64,000 nt of DNA from Ancylobacter gelatini (lineage in GTDB: Bacteria > Pseudomonadota > Alphaproteobacteria > Rhizobiales > Xanthobacteraceae): positions 62,001 to 126,000 of the forward strand of contig NZ_JAKVIL010000006.1 of the NCBI RefSeq assembly GCF_022601675.1, given 5' to 3'. Positions 35,752 to 44,735 of this stretch are shown one piece after another. Position 1 is the first letter of the stretch. Every line of letters starts with the position of its first letter. Position numbers and translations under genes: made by a program. Under the pieces are notes generated by a model. That model saw only the letters and a list, made by a program, of their open reading frames with translations. It ran no database searches and was not told where the DNA came from.

Positions 35752-36858
35752 ATGCGACGCTTTACGGGCCTGCTTCTGTGTGTGGCTGTGCTGGGAGGTG
35801 CAGGCGTCGTCGCGCATCAGCAGGGATGGATTTCGGACGTTCTGGCCAGCGTCAAGGGCGAGGCCCGGGCCGCGCCGGAGCCGCGCGCCGCCGGCCCCCG
35901 GAGCGTGCCGGTCGAGGTCGCGCCGGCACGCAAGGTCGAGGTCACCAGCGACATCAGCTCGATCGGCAGCCTGCAGTCCGACGAATCGGTGCAGGTCGCC
36001 TCCGAAGTCGCCGGCCGCATCCATGAAATCCGGTTCCGGGAAGGCCAGAGCGTCAAGGCCGGCGACGTGCTGGTGCAACTCGACGATGCGTTGGTGAAGG
36101 CCTCCGAGTCTGAGATGCGCGCGCGGCTTGAGCTTGCCAAGGCCAATTACGCGCGCGCCCAGCAGCTCCAGAAGAGCGGCTCGGGGACCGCGCGCTCGCT
36201 TGACGAGGCGCTGGCCGAGCTCAACACCTCGACCGCGCTGCTCAATCTCCAGCAGGTGCAACTCGCCAAGCATTCCATCCTCGCCCCGTTTGACGGGGTG
36301 GTCGGCCTGCGCGCGATCTCGGTCGGCGCCTATATCGACACCGGCACCAAGCTGGTGAACCTCGAAAAAATCGACGCGCTGAAGGTCGACTTCAAGGTGC
36401 CGGAAACCCACCTGCGCAACATCGCGTCCGGGCAGGAGGTCAGCATCTCCGTCGACGCGTTTCCCGGCCGCACCTTCACCGGCACCATCTACGCCATTGA
36501 TCCCATGGTCGACGTGAATGGCCGCTCGCTCAGCGTGCGCGCCCGGCTGCCGAACCAGGAGATGCTGCTGCGCCCCGGCCTGTTCGTGCGGGTAGTGGTG
36601 AAGGGCAAGGACGAGCGCACCGCCGTGTTCGTGCCGGAAGCCGCCATCGTGCCGCGCGGGCAGGAGCGTACGCTCTGGGTGGTGGCCGACGGCAAGGCGG
36701 AGGAGCGCAAGGTCGTGCTCGGCCAGCGCCTCTCCGGAGAGGTCGAGATTGCGAGCGGCATCGAGGCCGGGGCCCAGGTGGTCACCGCCGGGCAAGGCCG
36801 GCTGCGCGCGGGCGCGGCGGTCGAGATTGTGAGTACGCCGCCGGCACCGCAGAGCTGA
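35752..36858 (+). CDS. RND efflux system periplasmic adaptor
   Basis: The 368-residue membrane fusion protein has an N-terminal anchor (MRRFTGLLLCVAVLGGAGVVA). A lipoyl half-motif (VASEVAGRIHEIRFREGQSVKAGDVLVQLD) and a helical hairpin (residues about 125-180) follow, then the second half-motif HSILAPFDGVVGLRAISVGAYID. Beta-barrel and membrane-proximal domains complete it. It joins the downstream RND pump to an outer-membrane channel, which is not encoded here. AGGGAGTTGC precedes ATG 35752. The pump gene starts nine bases after its stop codon. Confidence 0.93.
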   Translation: MRRFTGLLLCVAVLGGAGVVAHQQGWISDVLASVKGEARAAPEPRAAGPRSVPVEVAPARKVEVTSDISSIGSLQSDESVQVASEVAGRIHEIRFREGQSVKAGDVLVQLDDALVKASESEMRARLELAKANYARAQQLQKSGSGTARSLDEALAELNTSTALLNLQQVQLAKHSILAPFDGVVGLRAISVGAYIDTGTKLVNLEKIDALKVDFKVPETHLRNIASGQEVSISVDAFPGRTFTGTIYAIDPMVDVNGRSLSVRARLPNQEMLLRPGLFVRVVVKGKDERTAVFVPEAAIVPRGQERTLWVVADGKAEERKVVLGQRLSGEVEIASGIEAGAQVVTAGQGRLRAGAAVEIVSTPPAPQS

Positions 36859-36867
36859 GGGCCGGGC

Positions 36868-39800
36868 ATGGGTATCTCCGAACTCTGCATCCGCCGCCCG
36901 GTCTTCGCGACCGTGGTCAGCCTGCTGATGGTGCTGGTCGGGATCGTCTCCTATTCGCGCCTGACCGTGCGCGAATATCCCAATATCGACGAGCCGGTGG
37001 TTTCGGTGGTCACCAGCTATCCCGGCGCTTCGGCCAGCATCGTCGAGAGCCAGGTCACGCAGGTGCTGGAAGGCTCGATCGCCGGCATCGAGGGTATCGA
37101 CGTGCTGGAATCCACCAGCCGCTCGGAATCCAGCCGCATCACCGTGCGCTTCCGTCTGGAAATCAATCCGGACGTGGCGGCCAGCGACGTGCGCGACCGC
37201 GTGAGCCGCGTGCGCCGGCGCCTGCCGGACGAGATCGACGAGCCGGTGATCTCCAAGGTCGAGGCCGACGCCCAGCCGGTCGTGTTCCTCGTGTTCCGCT
37301 CCGACCGGATGAACGGGCTGGAACTGACCGACTATATCGACCGCTATGTCGTCGACCGCTTCAAGAACCTGACCGGCGTCGCCGACGTGCAGATCTATGG
37401 CGAGCGGCGCTACGCGATGCGGATCTGGATCGATCGCGAGCGCCTCGCCGCCTATAACCTCGTGATCCAGGACATCGAGGACGCGCTTCGGGCGCAGAAT
37501 GTCGAAATCCCCTCGGGCCGCATCGAGAGCGCGGACCGTGAATTCACGGTGCTGTCGCGAACCGCGCTCTCCACGGTCGGGCAGTTCGACGACATCGTGG
37601 TGAAGCGCGCCGACGGGGCGCAGGTCAAGCTCAGTGATGTCGCGCGGGTGGAACTGGGGGCGGCCGACGAGCGGCGCTCCAGCTCCTTCAATGGCGGGCA
37701 ATCGGTCATTCTCGGCATTATCAAGCAGGCGGTCGCCAATCCGCTCGACGTGTCCACCGGCGTGCGCGACGTGCTGCCCGCTGTGAACGAGACCTTGCCC
37801 GAGGGCATGACCGCGGCCGTCGGCCAGGACAATGCGGTGTTCATCGACCGCTCGATCCGGGCGGTGTTCCACACCATCATGGAGGCGGTGATCCTGGTGG
37901 TGCTGGTGATCGTGGTGTTCCTGCGCTCACTCAGAGCCTCGCTCATCCCGATCGTCACCATTCCGATCTCGCTCATCACCACCTTCGCGATCATGTACGC
38001 GCTCGGCTTCAGCGTTAACACGCTGACCCTGCTCGCCATCGTGCTGGCGATCGGCCTCGTGGTGGACGACGCGATCGTGGTGCTGGAGAACATCTTCCGC
38101 CATATCGAGCACGGCATGAAACCGATCCCCGCCGCCATCAAGGGCGCGCGGGAGATCGGCTTCGCGGTGATCGCGATGACGCTGACGCTGGCGGCGGTCT
38201 ATGCCCCGGTGGCTTTCTCCGCCGGGCGGACCGGGCGGCTGTTCACCGAGTTCGCGCTGACGCTGGCCGGCGCCGTGCTGGTCTCCGGCTTCGTCGCGCT
38301 GACGCTGACGCCGATGATGTGCTCGCGCCTGCTCAAGCACGAGGCCAATCCCGGCCGGATATCGTCCTTTATCGAGGGGCTGCTGCGCGGGCTGGAATCG
38401 GGCTATCGCCGGCTGCTGCTCGCCACGTTGCGGGTGCGCCCGCTGATCCTGCTGATCGCGCTGGGCGTGGCGGCGGCCAGCGGCTGGTTCCTGGTCAACC
38501 TGCCGTCCGAATTGTCGCCGGTCGAGGATCGCGGCATCATCCGCGTCTCGGGCTCCGGCCCGGAAGGCGCCACGCTGGGTTACACCGCGCGCTATTCCAA
38601 CCAGGTGCAGACCGAACTGGACAAGGTGCCGGAGGTGGACTCCGTCCTCATCATCAACGGCCTGCCGGAAGTGCACCGCTTCCTGGTCATCGGCCGACTG
38701 AAGGACTGGGACGACCGCGAGCGCCGCCAGCAGGAGATCGTCTCCGACGTGGCGCCCAAGCTGCGCCGTATCGCCGGCGTGAACGCCTATGCCAACAACC
38801 CGGCCTCGCTCGGTGCTTCCAACAATTCACGTCCGATCGAATTCGTGCTCCAGACCTCGGGCACCTATGAGGACCTGAACGAGTACACCGACCGTTTCCT
38901 CGAACGGGTGCAGGACTATCCGGGCCTCACCAGCATCGAGAGCGACCTCAAGCTCAACAAGCCGGAGATTTCGATCACCATCGACCGCTCCAAGGCGGCT
39001 GATCTGGGCATCGACGTCTCGGTGCTCGGGCGCACGCTGGAAAGCCTGCTCGGCGGGCGGCAGGTGACGCGCTTCGAGGTCGCCGGCGAGCAGTACGACG
39101 TCTATGTCCAGCTCGACGCGCAGGACCGTGCCTCTCCGGCCACGCTCGACACCATCTATCTGCGCTCCGCGGGTGGCGAGATGGTGCAGCTCTCCAATCT
39201 GGTGAGCGTGCGCGAGACCGTGGCTCCCCAGGAGCTCAAGCGTTTCAACCAGCTGCGCTCCGCCACCATCACCGCCAATCTGGCGCCGGGCTATGCGCAG
39301 GGCGAGGCGCTGACCTTCCTCGACCAGACCGCGCGCGAAGTGCTTCCCGAAACCGTGCAGACCGACGTCGCCGGCCAGAGCCGCGAGTTCCGCGCTGCCG
39401 GCCAGAGCCTCGTCACGGTGTTCGTGCTCGCGCTCGGCTTCATCTATCTGGTGCTGGCCGCTCAGTTCGAGAGCTTCCGCGATCCGGTGATCATCATGCT
39501 CACCGTGCCGCTCTCCATGACCGGCGCGCTGGCCGCGCTCTATTTCACCGGGGGCTCGCTGAACGTCTATTCGCAGATCGGCCTCGTCACGCTGGTGGGG
39601 CTCATCACCAAGCACGGCATCCTGATCGTCGAATTCGCCAACCAGCAGCAGGAGGCCGGGATCGACCGGCGCCCGGCCGTGATCGAGGCGGCGGTGCTGC
39701 GCCTGCGCCCGATCCTGATGACCACCGGCGCCATGGTGTTCGGCGCCGTGCCGCTGGCGCTGGCGACGGGCGCGGGCGCGGAAAGCCGCTCCCAGATCGG

Positions 39801-39957
39801 CTGGGTCATCGTCGGCGGCATGACGCTGGGAACGCTGCTGACGCTGTTCGTGGTGCCGACGGTCTATTCCTTCATGGGCCGCATCCACGTTCACCCGCAG
39901 GATCACCACGCCCACGAACATCCCGCATCCGGCAGTGCCCACGCCCCGGCGGAATAA
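36868..39957 (+). CDS. RND-family inner-membrane efflux pump
   Basis: The 1029-residue proton-driven pump shows the HAE1 plan: an N-terminal helix (CIRRPVFATVVSLLMVLVGIVSY), a large periplasmic domain, helices 2-6 with the proton-relay aspartates in GLVVDDAIVVLENIFR, then the second half ending GLITKHGILIVEFANQQ. The C-terminus is His-rich (HVHPQDHHAHEH), which is unusual and may bind metal. The substrate is probably hydrophobic drugs or solvents. It forms an operon with the adaptor gene; no repressor gene is adjacent. A strong hairpin follows it. Confidence 0.95.
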   Translation: MGISELCIRRPVFATVVSLLMVLVGIVSYSRLTVREYPNIDEPVVSVVTSYPGASASIVESQVTQVLEGSIAGIEGIDVLESTSRSESSRITVRFRLEINPDVAASDVRDRVSRVRRRLPDEIDEPVISKVEADAQPVVFLVFRSDRMNGLELTDYIDRYVVDRFKNLTGVADVQIYGERRYAMRIWIDRERLAAYNLVIQDIEDALRAQNVEIPSGRIESADREFTVLSRTALSTVGQFDDIVVKRADGAQVKLSDVARVELGAADERRSSSFNGGQSVILGIIKQAVANPLDVSTGVRDVLPAVNETLPEGMTAAVGQDNAVFIDRSIRAVFHTIMEAVILVVLVIVVFLRSLRASLIPIVTIPISLITTFAIMYALGFSVNTLTLLAIVLAIGLVVDDAIVVLENIFRHIEHGMKPIPAAIKGAREIGFAVIAMTLTLAAVYAPVAFSAGRTGRLFTEFALTLAGAVLVSGFVALTLTPMMCSRLLKHEANPGRISSFIEGLLRGLESGYRRLLLATLRVRPLILLIALGVAAASGWFLVNLPSELSPVEDRGIIRVSGSGPEGATLGYTARYSNQVQTELDKVPEVDSVLIINGLPEVHRFLVIGRLKDWDDRERRQQEIVSDVAPKLRRIAGVNAYANNPASLGASNNSRPIEFVLQTSGTYEDLNEYTDRFLERVQDYPGLTSIESDLKLNKPEISITIDRSKAADLGIDVSVLGRTLESLLGGRQVTRFEVAGEQYDVYVQLDAQDRASPATLDTIYLRSAGGEMVQLSNLVSVRETVAPQELKRFNQLRSATITANLAPGYAQGEALTFLDQTAREVLPETVQTDVAGQSREFRAAGQSLVTVFVLALGFIYLVLAAQFESFRDPVIIMLTVPLSMTGALAALYFTGGSLNVYSQIGLVTLVGLITKHGILIVEFANQQQEAGIDRRPAVIEAAVLRLRPILMTTGAMVFGAVPLALATGAGAESRSQIGWVIVGGMTLGTLLTLFVVPTVYSFMGRIHVHPQDHHAHEHPASGSAHAPAE

Positions 39958-39984
39958 GCGCCTCGCCTGACCCTGTGAAACGAC

Positions 39985-40023
39985 AACGCCTCCGCCCGGG
40001 TATTCGGAGCGGAGGCGTTGTGT
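39985..40023. terminator. Bidirectional hairpin after the RND pump
   Basis: A perfect 13-bp stem (ACAACGCCTCCGC / GCGGAGGCGTTGT) with a 13-base loop is followed by GTTT. It lies between convergent genes, 27 bases past the pump stop codon and 41 bases past the minus-strand gene, and probably ends both. Confidence 0.75.
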
Positions 40024-40064
40024 TTATGGAAGGCGGTGCGCGCGGCCGGCGGCCGGCGCGGCGC

Positions 40065-40565
40065 TCAGGGGGCCAGGGCCTTCTCGACCGTCTCGGCGAT
40101 CCAGGTGTCGATCGGCTGCTTGGCGGCCTTGGCCTTGGCCTCGGCGGCTTCGAGAACCTGCGGCTTCAGCGGCACGTTGATGATGATCGCCGATGCTGAA
40201 TCGAGCGAATAGACCACATCCACCACCCGGGCGGCGAAGCGGCGCAGGCGCGCGGTCTTGGCGGCATCGCTCCAGCTCTTGTTGGCCGCGACCTCCGGGC
40301 AATAGGCCGCCACCAGCCGGTCGATGACCAGCGAGGAGGGAATGTTCTGCGCCTTCAGCGCGATGACCGCGGAATTGAGCGCGGACACATGATCGAGCGG
40401 ATCGATATCGGACGGCAGCAGCTTCTTGATGTCCGCGACCGACGGGCCGGCATCGGACGGCAGCGGCGCCGGGCAGGTGAAGGCGGCGTGGGCAGCCTGG
40501 GGCAGGCCCATCAGTCCGGCGCTGCCGAGGGCGGCGAGAACGAGCATTCTGGTAGAGACGGCCAT
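40065..40565 (-). CDS. Small secreted hypothetical protein
   Basis: The 166-residue protein has a clear signal peptide (MLVLAALGSAGLMGLPQAAHA). The mature protein begins FTCPAPLPSDAGPSVADIKKLLP and is helical, with two cysteines (FTCPAP and AAYCPEV) that could pair in the periplasm. The C-terminus is an Ala/Lys-rich helix (EAAEAKAKAAKQPID). No catalytic motif is recognised. ATG 40565 was chosen because the signal peptide begins there. It is a single gene between the pump terminator and marC. The function is unknown. Confidence 0.75.
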   Translation of the reverse strand: MAVSTRMLVLAALGSAGLMGLPQAAHAAFTCPAPLPSDAGPSVADIKKLLPSDIDPLDHVSALNSAVIALKAQNIPSSLVIDRLVAAYCPEVAANKSWSDAAKTARLRRFAARVVDVVYSLDSASAIIINVPLKPQVLEAAEAKAKAAKQPIDTWIAETVEKALAP

Positions 40566-40706
40566 CGATGATCCTCGAATGGTGGGGAGTGACCTGAAGC
40601 AGTCGCCCGCCAAGGCGGACAGGATGCGGATGCCTACCGCGATTTGCAACCGCCGCCGAGAGGATAAGCGGTCGCGGGTGGCATCCCTGGGGTATTCCGC
40701 GCCGGC

Positions 40707-41342
40707 TCAGCCGAGCCAGGCGGGAAACAGCTTGCCGAGCGCACCGGCGATCATCTCGGCGGCGATGGCGGCCAGGATGATGCCCATCAGGCGTTTGGAA
40801 ATGGACAGCGCGGTCGGCGACAGCCAGGCCGCCAGCAACGGCGCCGCCGCCAGCAGGATGCCGAAGAACGCCAGATAGCCGAGCAGCCCGGCATAATAGG
40901 GGATCAGCGCGCCCGGCCCGTGGGCGTCCTGCGCGAACACGATAATGGTCGCCATGGTGCCGGGCCCGAAGGCGATGGGAATACCGAGCGGATAGATGCC
41001 GACATTGGTGGCACTCTTGAAGGTCGCCTGCTCCTTGTCGGTGCCGTGATGGGCGGTGCTCTCGTCGCCGTTCAGCATGTTCAGCGCGATAAGCAGCACG
41101 ATCAGGCCACCGGCGAGGCGGAAATGGTTCACGTCGATGCCGAACATGGACAGCAGCGCCTGCCCGGCGAGCGCACAGATCAGCGAGCCGACGGTGATGG
41201 TGGTGATCATCCCCAGCATGGCGGAGCGCCGCTCCGCCGGTGTCGCGTCCCCCGTCAGCGCCAGGAACACCGGAATGGTGCTCAGCGGGTTCATGATCGC
41301 GAACAGCGCGGCAAACAGCTTCGCGGTGAGGACCCAATCCAT
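40707..41342 (-). CDS. MarC-family integral membrane protein
   Basis: The 211-residue protein has six predicted membrane helices. MarC hallmarks are FAALFAIMNPLSTIPVFLALTGD at the N-terminus and GIYPLGIPIAFGPGTMATII in the middle. The family (UPF0056) was once linked to multiple antibiotic resistance, but a transport function has not been proved. The charged loop NGDESTAHHGTDKEQATF lies between helices 3 and 4. It is on the minus strand, 107 bases downstream of the GntR regulator stop. Confidence 0.87.
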   Translation of the reverse strand: MDWVLTAKLFAALFAIMNPLSTIPVFLALTGDATPAERRSAMLGMITTITVGSLICALAGQALLSMFGIDVNHFRLAGGLIVLLIALNMLNGDESTAHHGTDKEQATFKSATNVGIYPLGIPIAFGPGTMATIIVFAQDAHGPGALIPYYAGLLGYLAFFGILLAAAPLLAAWLSPTALSISKRLMGIILAAIAAEMIAGALGKLFPAWLG

Positions 41343-41449
41343 GTCGTCACTCCTGACTTGGCCTGATCTCCGCCAGGGCGATGGCGGCGTTGGATCGGTT
41401 TTGCGGTATCGGGCCGGATTTTCCTATATCTGATTTGAGATAGGCGCGG

Positions 41450-42121
41450 TCACCTTTCGCCCGGCTGGCGCAAAGTGGGGGAGACGTCGCCCACCGTGTT
41501 GCGCACCTTCATCATGTGCTCGCGCATGGTCTGCGAGGCGGTGTGCGCGTCGCCGGCGAGGATGGACTCCACCACCCGCGCATGCTCGCGCAGCGAGAGG
41601 CTGAGCCGCCCGGTGGAGCGGAACTGCGCCTTGCGGAACGGCATCAGCCGGTTGCGCACGCTGATGGTCATCTCCGCGAGGAAGGTGTTGCGGCCGATCT
41701 CGTAGATCACCTCGTGGAAGCGGACATTGGCGGCGTAATAGATGTCGATATCGCCTTCCAGCGAGGCCAGGCGGCAGGCTTCGTGGGCGAGCTGGAGCCG
41801 GGCCTTGCCCTCGGGTAGGGCGTGGAGCGCGGCATATTGCGCGCACAGCGCCTCCATCTCGGCCATCACCGCGAACATCTCGGTCAGCTTCTCGGGCGTG
41901 AACAGCGGCACCACCGCGCCCCTGTGCGGGCGGGCGGTGGCGAAGCCGATGGCCTCCAACTGGCGGATCGCCTCGCGGATCGGCGTGCGCGACACCTCGA
42001 AGCGCTCGGCGAGCGAGGCCTCGTCGAGAACCACGCCCGGCCCGATGATCCCGCGGGCGATCTCGTCGGCGAGGATGGTGCGGACCCGGTCCGTCGCCGT
42101 CTGCTTCTTCGGGGAGGACAT
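41450..42121 (-). CDS. GntR-family regulator, FCD (FadR/VanR) subgroup
   Basis: The 223-residue regulator has an N-terminal winged helix (RVRTILADEIARGIIGPGVVLDEASLAERFEVSRTPIREAIRQLE). A helical FCD effector domain with metal-ligand candidates follows (residues in NVRFHEVIYE and LREHARVVESIL). It is the last gene of a run containing an NMT1-type ABC transporter and an allophanate hydrolase-like domain. The probable operator is the ATTGCAT palindrome upstream of the ABC ATPase. ATG 42121 was preferred; an in-frame GTG at 42133 is possible. Confidence 0.88.
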   Translation of the reverse strand: MSSPKKQTATDRVRTILADEIARGIIGPGVVLDEASLAERFEVSRTPIREAIRQLEAIGFATARPHRGAVVPLFTPEKLTEMFAVMAEMEALCAQYAALHALPEGKARLQLAHEACRLASLEGDIDIYYAANVRFHEVIYEIGRNTFLAEMTISVRNRLMPFRKAQFRSTGRLSLSLREHARVVESILAGDAHTASQTMREHMMKVRNTVGDVSPTLRQPGER

Positions 42122-42193
42122 CGCGGAACTCACGGCGTTGACGCTGCGCCGGCGCCAGAATCAGCACCCGGACCGCGCCATTCTTGCCGAGTT

Positions 42194-42619
42194 TCAGGCG
42201 ATTTGCAGCGTCTGGCGGAATTCGCGCCAGCCACCGAACGAGGTGATGTCGCGCGCGGTGACGATCGCGGCGTGCTCGACCAGGAAGCCGGACTCCGCGC
42301 TGCCGTCCGACAACTGCACCTTGCCGATCGACAGCGGGGCGGGGATGGCGTTGACGAAGCGGCCGAACGCGGCCGCGCTCAGCGTCCACAGCTCCACGGA
42401 GATGGCCGCTCCGCCGGCGGTGACGCGCAGCAGGCCGGGCTTGCCTTCCGGGAGCGCGAACAGGCGATAGACCGGCGCCGTGGTGTCCGCGCGGACGAGT
42501 TCGGCGCCGAGACTTGCCAGCTCGTGGTTGAGCGGCATGCCGGAAAGATGGGCGCCGACCACGACGAGACGGATGGGCCCATCGGTCGCGGGAGCGGTCT
42601 TTGACATATCGTTCTGCAC
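42194..42619 (-). CDS. Stand-alone allophanate hydrolase C-terminal-domain protein
   Basis: The 141-residue protein matches the C-terminal domain of allophanate hydrolase (AtzF type) without the amidase domain. Matching segments are LVVVGAHLSGMPLNHELASLGA, YRLFALPEGKPGLLRV, AAAFGRFVNAIPAPLSIGKV and a final FGGWREFRQTL. In full-length enzymes this domain processes N-carboxycarbamate. Here it sits between an NMT1-type ABC importer and a GntR regulator, suggesting breakdown of a urea-like or carbamate compound. The start is GTG 42619, five or six bases after AGGAG; ATG 42607 is possible. The exact function is unknown. Confidence 0.82.
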   Translation of the reverse strand: MQNDMSKTAPATDGPIRLVVVGAHLSGMPLNHELASLGAELVRADTTAPVYRLFALPEGKPGLLRVTAGGAAISVELWTLSAAAFGRFVNAIPAPLSIGKVQLSDGSAESGFLVEHAAIVTARDITSFGGWREFRQTLQIA

Positions 42620-42693
42620 GCTGGCTCCTGACTATCTGCGGTCGACTGTCTTGGGGTGGGGAGGGGCCGGCACGGGTCCCGCCGCCGTTTCGG

Positions 42694-42720
42694 GAGGCGC
42701 GCTCCGGTCGGGCGCGCCTC
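42694..42720 (-). terminator. Hairpin between binding protein and allophanate-like gene
   Basis: A perfect 9-bp stem (GAGGCGCGC / GCGCGCCTC) with a 9-base loop lies 16 bases past the ABC binding-protein stop codon. There is no T-tract, so it may be a stabiliser or partial terminator rather than a full stop. Confidence 0.55.
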
Positions 42721-42735
42721 AGGGGGTCTTCACGC

Positions 42736-43794
42736 TCACGGCGTCTTCTTGACCGCCTCGATGTCGAGCCCGTCCCAGGCCTTGAGCACGACGTCGTCGG
42801 TCAGCAGGGTGGACAGGTCGACCGGGCCGGCGAGGGCCTTCTGCTCACCCGAGCCGAGCTGGAGATAGTCCATGTAGATCTTCCAGTTGGCCGGCAGCAT
42901 GGTGCCGTGCCGGGTCACGCTGGCGGGGGCGGTGTAGTAGGTCTTCACCAGCTCCCAGAACGGCGCGGCGACCGGGTTGTCGCCCAGTGAGGCGGCGGCG
43001 TATTTGGTCTTCAGCAGGGCGAAGGTGGCGTCGGAATTGGCCATGCCCCAGGCCCAGCCCTTCAGCGTCGCGCGCACGAATTTGGTGAGCAGCTCCGGGT
43101 CCTTCTCATAGGTCTCCTTGCGCACCAGCAGCGCGTCGCCGGGGAATTGCGAGATGGCCGCCGGCGTGATGGAGCGGGTGGGGATGCCCTGCGCCGGCAG
43201 CAGCAGCAGGTCGCGCTTGGCGCCGGCATAGGCCTGAACGCGGCCCTCGTTCAGCGAGCGCACCGTGGTGGGGTCGCCTTCGCCGGCGATGACGAGGCGC
43301 ACATCCGGGCCTTCCTTCAGCCCGGCCTCGATGATCGAGGCCCGCACCATCGGCACCTCGCCGCCGGCGAGATCGGAGACGCCGACGATCTTGCCCTTCA
43401 TGTCGGCCATGGTCTTCACCGGGCTGCTCTCGGGCACCACGATGTCGAACGTGTCGGGGTAGTAGATCTGCATGATCGCCTTGAGCGGGAAGCCGCGCTG
43501 GACGGTCTGCATGGTGGCGGCGGAGGAGAAGATGCCCCAGTCGGCGTTACCGGCCGCGAGCTGGCGCGCCGCATCCGACGAGCCCTTGGAATAGTTGAGG
43601 GTCACGTCGAGACCCTCTTCCTTGTAGAAGCCCTTCTCCATGGCGATGAAGACTGGGAACATCTGCGCGGTCGGGCCGCCCTGGGCGGTGACGCCGTTGA
43701 ACTTGACCAGTTCCGCCGCCTGCGCGCCGAGCGCCATGGCGAGGGAGAATGCGAGCGCCGTCGCGCCCGTCCTGAAAAGGCTCTGTGAAGTCAT
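42736..43794 (-). CDS. NMT1/SsuA-type ABC transporter substrate-binding protein
   Basis: The 352-residue periplasmic protein has a signal peptide (TGATALAFSLAMALGAQA). The mature part has the NMT1/ThiY fold: QMFPVFIAMEKGFYKEEGLDVTLNYSKGSSDAARQLAAGNADWGIF and GVSDLAGGEVPMVRASIIEAGL. Such proteins bind nitrate, sulfonates, pyrimidine precursors or urea derivatives. The linked allophanate-type domain favours a nitrogen compound. It follows the permease gene by 69 bases. Confidence 0.88.
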   Translation of the reverse strand: MTSQSLFRTGATALAFSLAMALGAQAAELVKFNGVTAQGGPTAQMFPVFIAMEKGFYKEEGLDVTLNYSKGSSDAARQLAAGNADWGIFSSAATMQTVQRGFPLKAIMQIYYPDTFDIVVPESSPVKTMADMKGKIVGVSDLAGGEVPMVRASIIEAGLKEGPDVRLVIAGEGDPTTVRSLNEGRVQAYAGAKRDLLLLPAQGIPTRSITPAAISQFPGDALLVRKETYEKDPELLTKFVRATLKGWAWGMANSDATFALLKTKYAAASLGDNPVAAPFWELVKTYYTAPASVTRHGTMLPANWKIYMDYLQLGSGEQKALAGPVDLSTLLTDDVVLKAWDGLDIEAVKKTP

Positions 43795-43863
43795 CTGAAT
43801 ACCTCTGGTTGAAGAAACGGTACGCCCGGCAGGAAGCCCGCCTGCACGCGGCAGGCGGAAAAA

Positions 43864-44718
43864 TCAGAGCTGCTTCCAGAAGATGATCCGGCTCTCCAGC
43901 GCTTCGATCAGCTGGTAGACCACCAGCGTGAACAGCGAGAGCAGGATGATGAGCGAGAACACCCCGGCGATATCGAGCTGGAAGTTCATCGCGTAGATCA
44001 GGTAGCCGATACCGGCCGAGGCGCCGACGAACTCGCCGACGATCACGCCGAGCACGGCCAGCGTCCAGCACAGCTTGACGCCGGCCATCATGATCGGCAG
44101 CGCGTTGGGCAGCAGCAGATAGCGGAAGGTCTTCCACCGGCCGGCGGTGAGCGAGCGCATCAGCTTGATGGCGTTCGGATCGACCGAGGACAGGCCGGTC
44201 AGCGTGTTCAGGAACATCGGGAAGAAGCACATCACCACGGCGATGGCGATCTTGGAGGCCTGATCGAAGCCGAACCAGGTGATGAAGATCGGCGCCAGCA
44301 CGATCTTGGGCGGCGCCTGCAGCGCGACCAGATAGGGGTAGATGGTGGCGCGCACCGTGTCGAACATCGCCACCCCGACGCCGAGGATCACCCCGCTGGC
44401 GAGGCCGATGGCGAAGCCCCACAGGATTTCCTGCAAGGTCACCCAGACGTTGGGCCAGAAATATTCCGCGCTCATCACCCGCCCCGTGGCCTCGAAGGTG
44501 GCCAGCGGGGTGGGGATGATCAGCGCGTGGACGAAGCCGTAGGTGGTGGCGACGTGCCAGACCAGCAGCACGAACAGGCCGAAGCCGGCGGCAAGCAGGC
44601 GGTGCAGCAGGTGCTTGCGGCGCTGCTTGCGCCGTTCGCCGGCGATGAAGCGGTCGATCATGCTCTCATGGCCGGTAGGGGCGGGCATGTCGTCGGCGTT
44701 CGCGTGAACGAGGCTCAT
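43864..44718 (-). CDS. NMT1/SsuC-type ABC transporter permease
   Basis: The 284-residue inner-membrane protein has about six helices after a charged N-terminal tail with an Arg/Lys-rich stretch (GERRKQRRKHLLHRLL). The coupling loop is in the NAIKLMRSLTAGRWKTFRYLLLPNALPIM region, and the end SLFTLVVYQLIEALESRIIFWKQL is typical of SsuC/TauC permeases. GGGAGGAAACCC before ATG 44718 is a strong Shine-Dalgarno. It lies 17 bases after the ATPase gene. Confidence 0.9.
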   Translation of the reverse strand: MSLVHANADDMPAPTGHESMIDRFIAGERRKQRRKHLLHRLLAAGFGLFVLLVWHVATTYGFVHALIIPTPLATFEATGRVMSAEYFWPNVWVTLQEILWGFAIGLASGVILGVGVAMFDTVRATIYPYLVALQAPPKIVLAPIFITWFGFDQASKIAIAVVMCFFPMFLNTLTGLSSVDPNAIKLMRSLTAGRWKTFRYLLLPNALPIMMAGVKLCWTLAVLGVIVGEFVGASAGIGYLIYAMNFQLDIAGVFSLIILLSLFTLVVYQLIEALESRIIFWKQL

Positions 44719-44735
44719 GGGTTTCCTCCCGCCGG

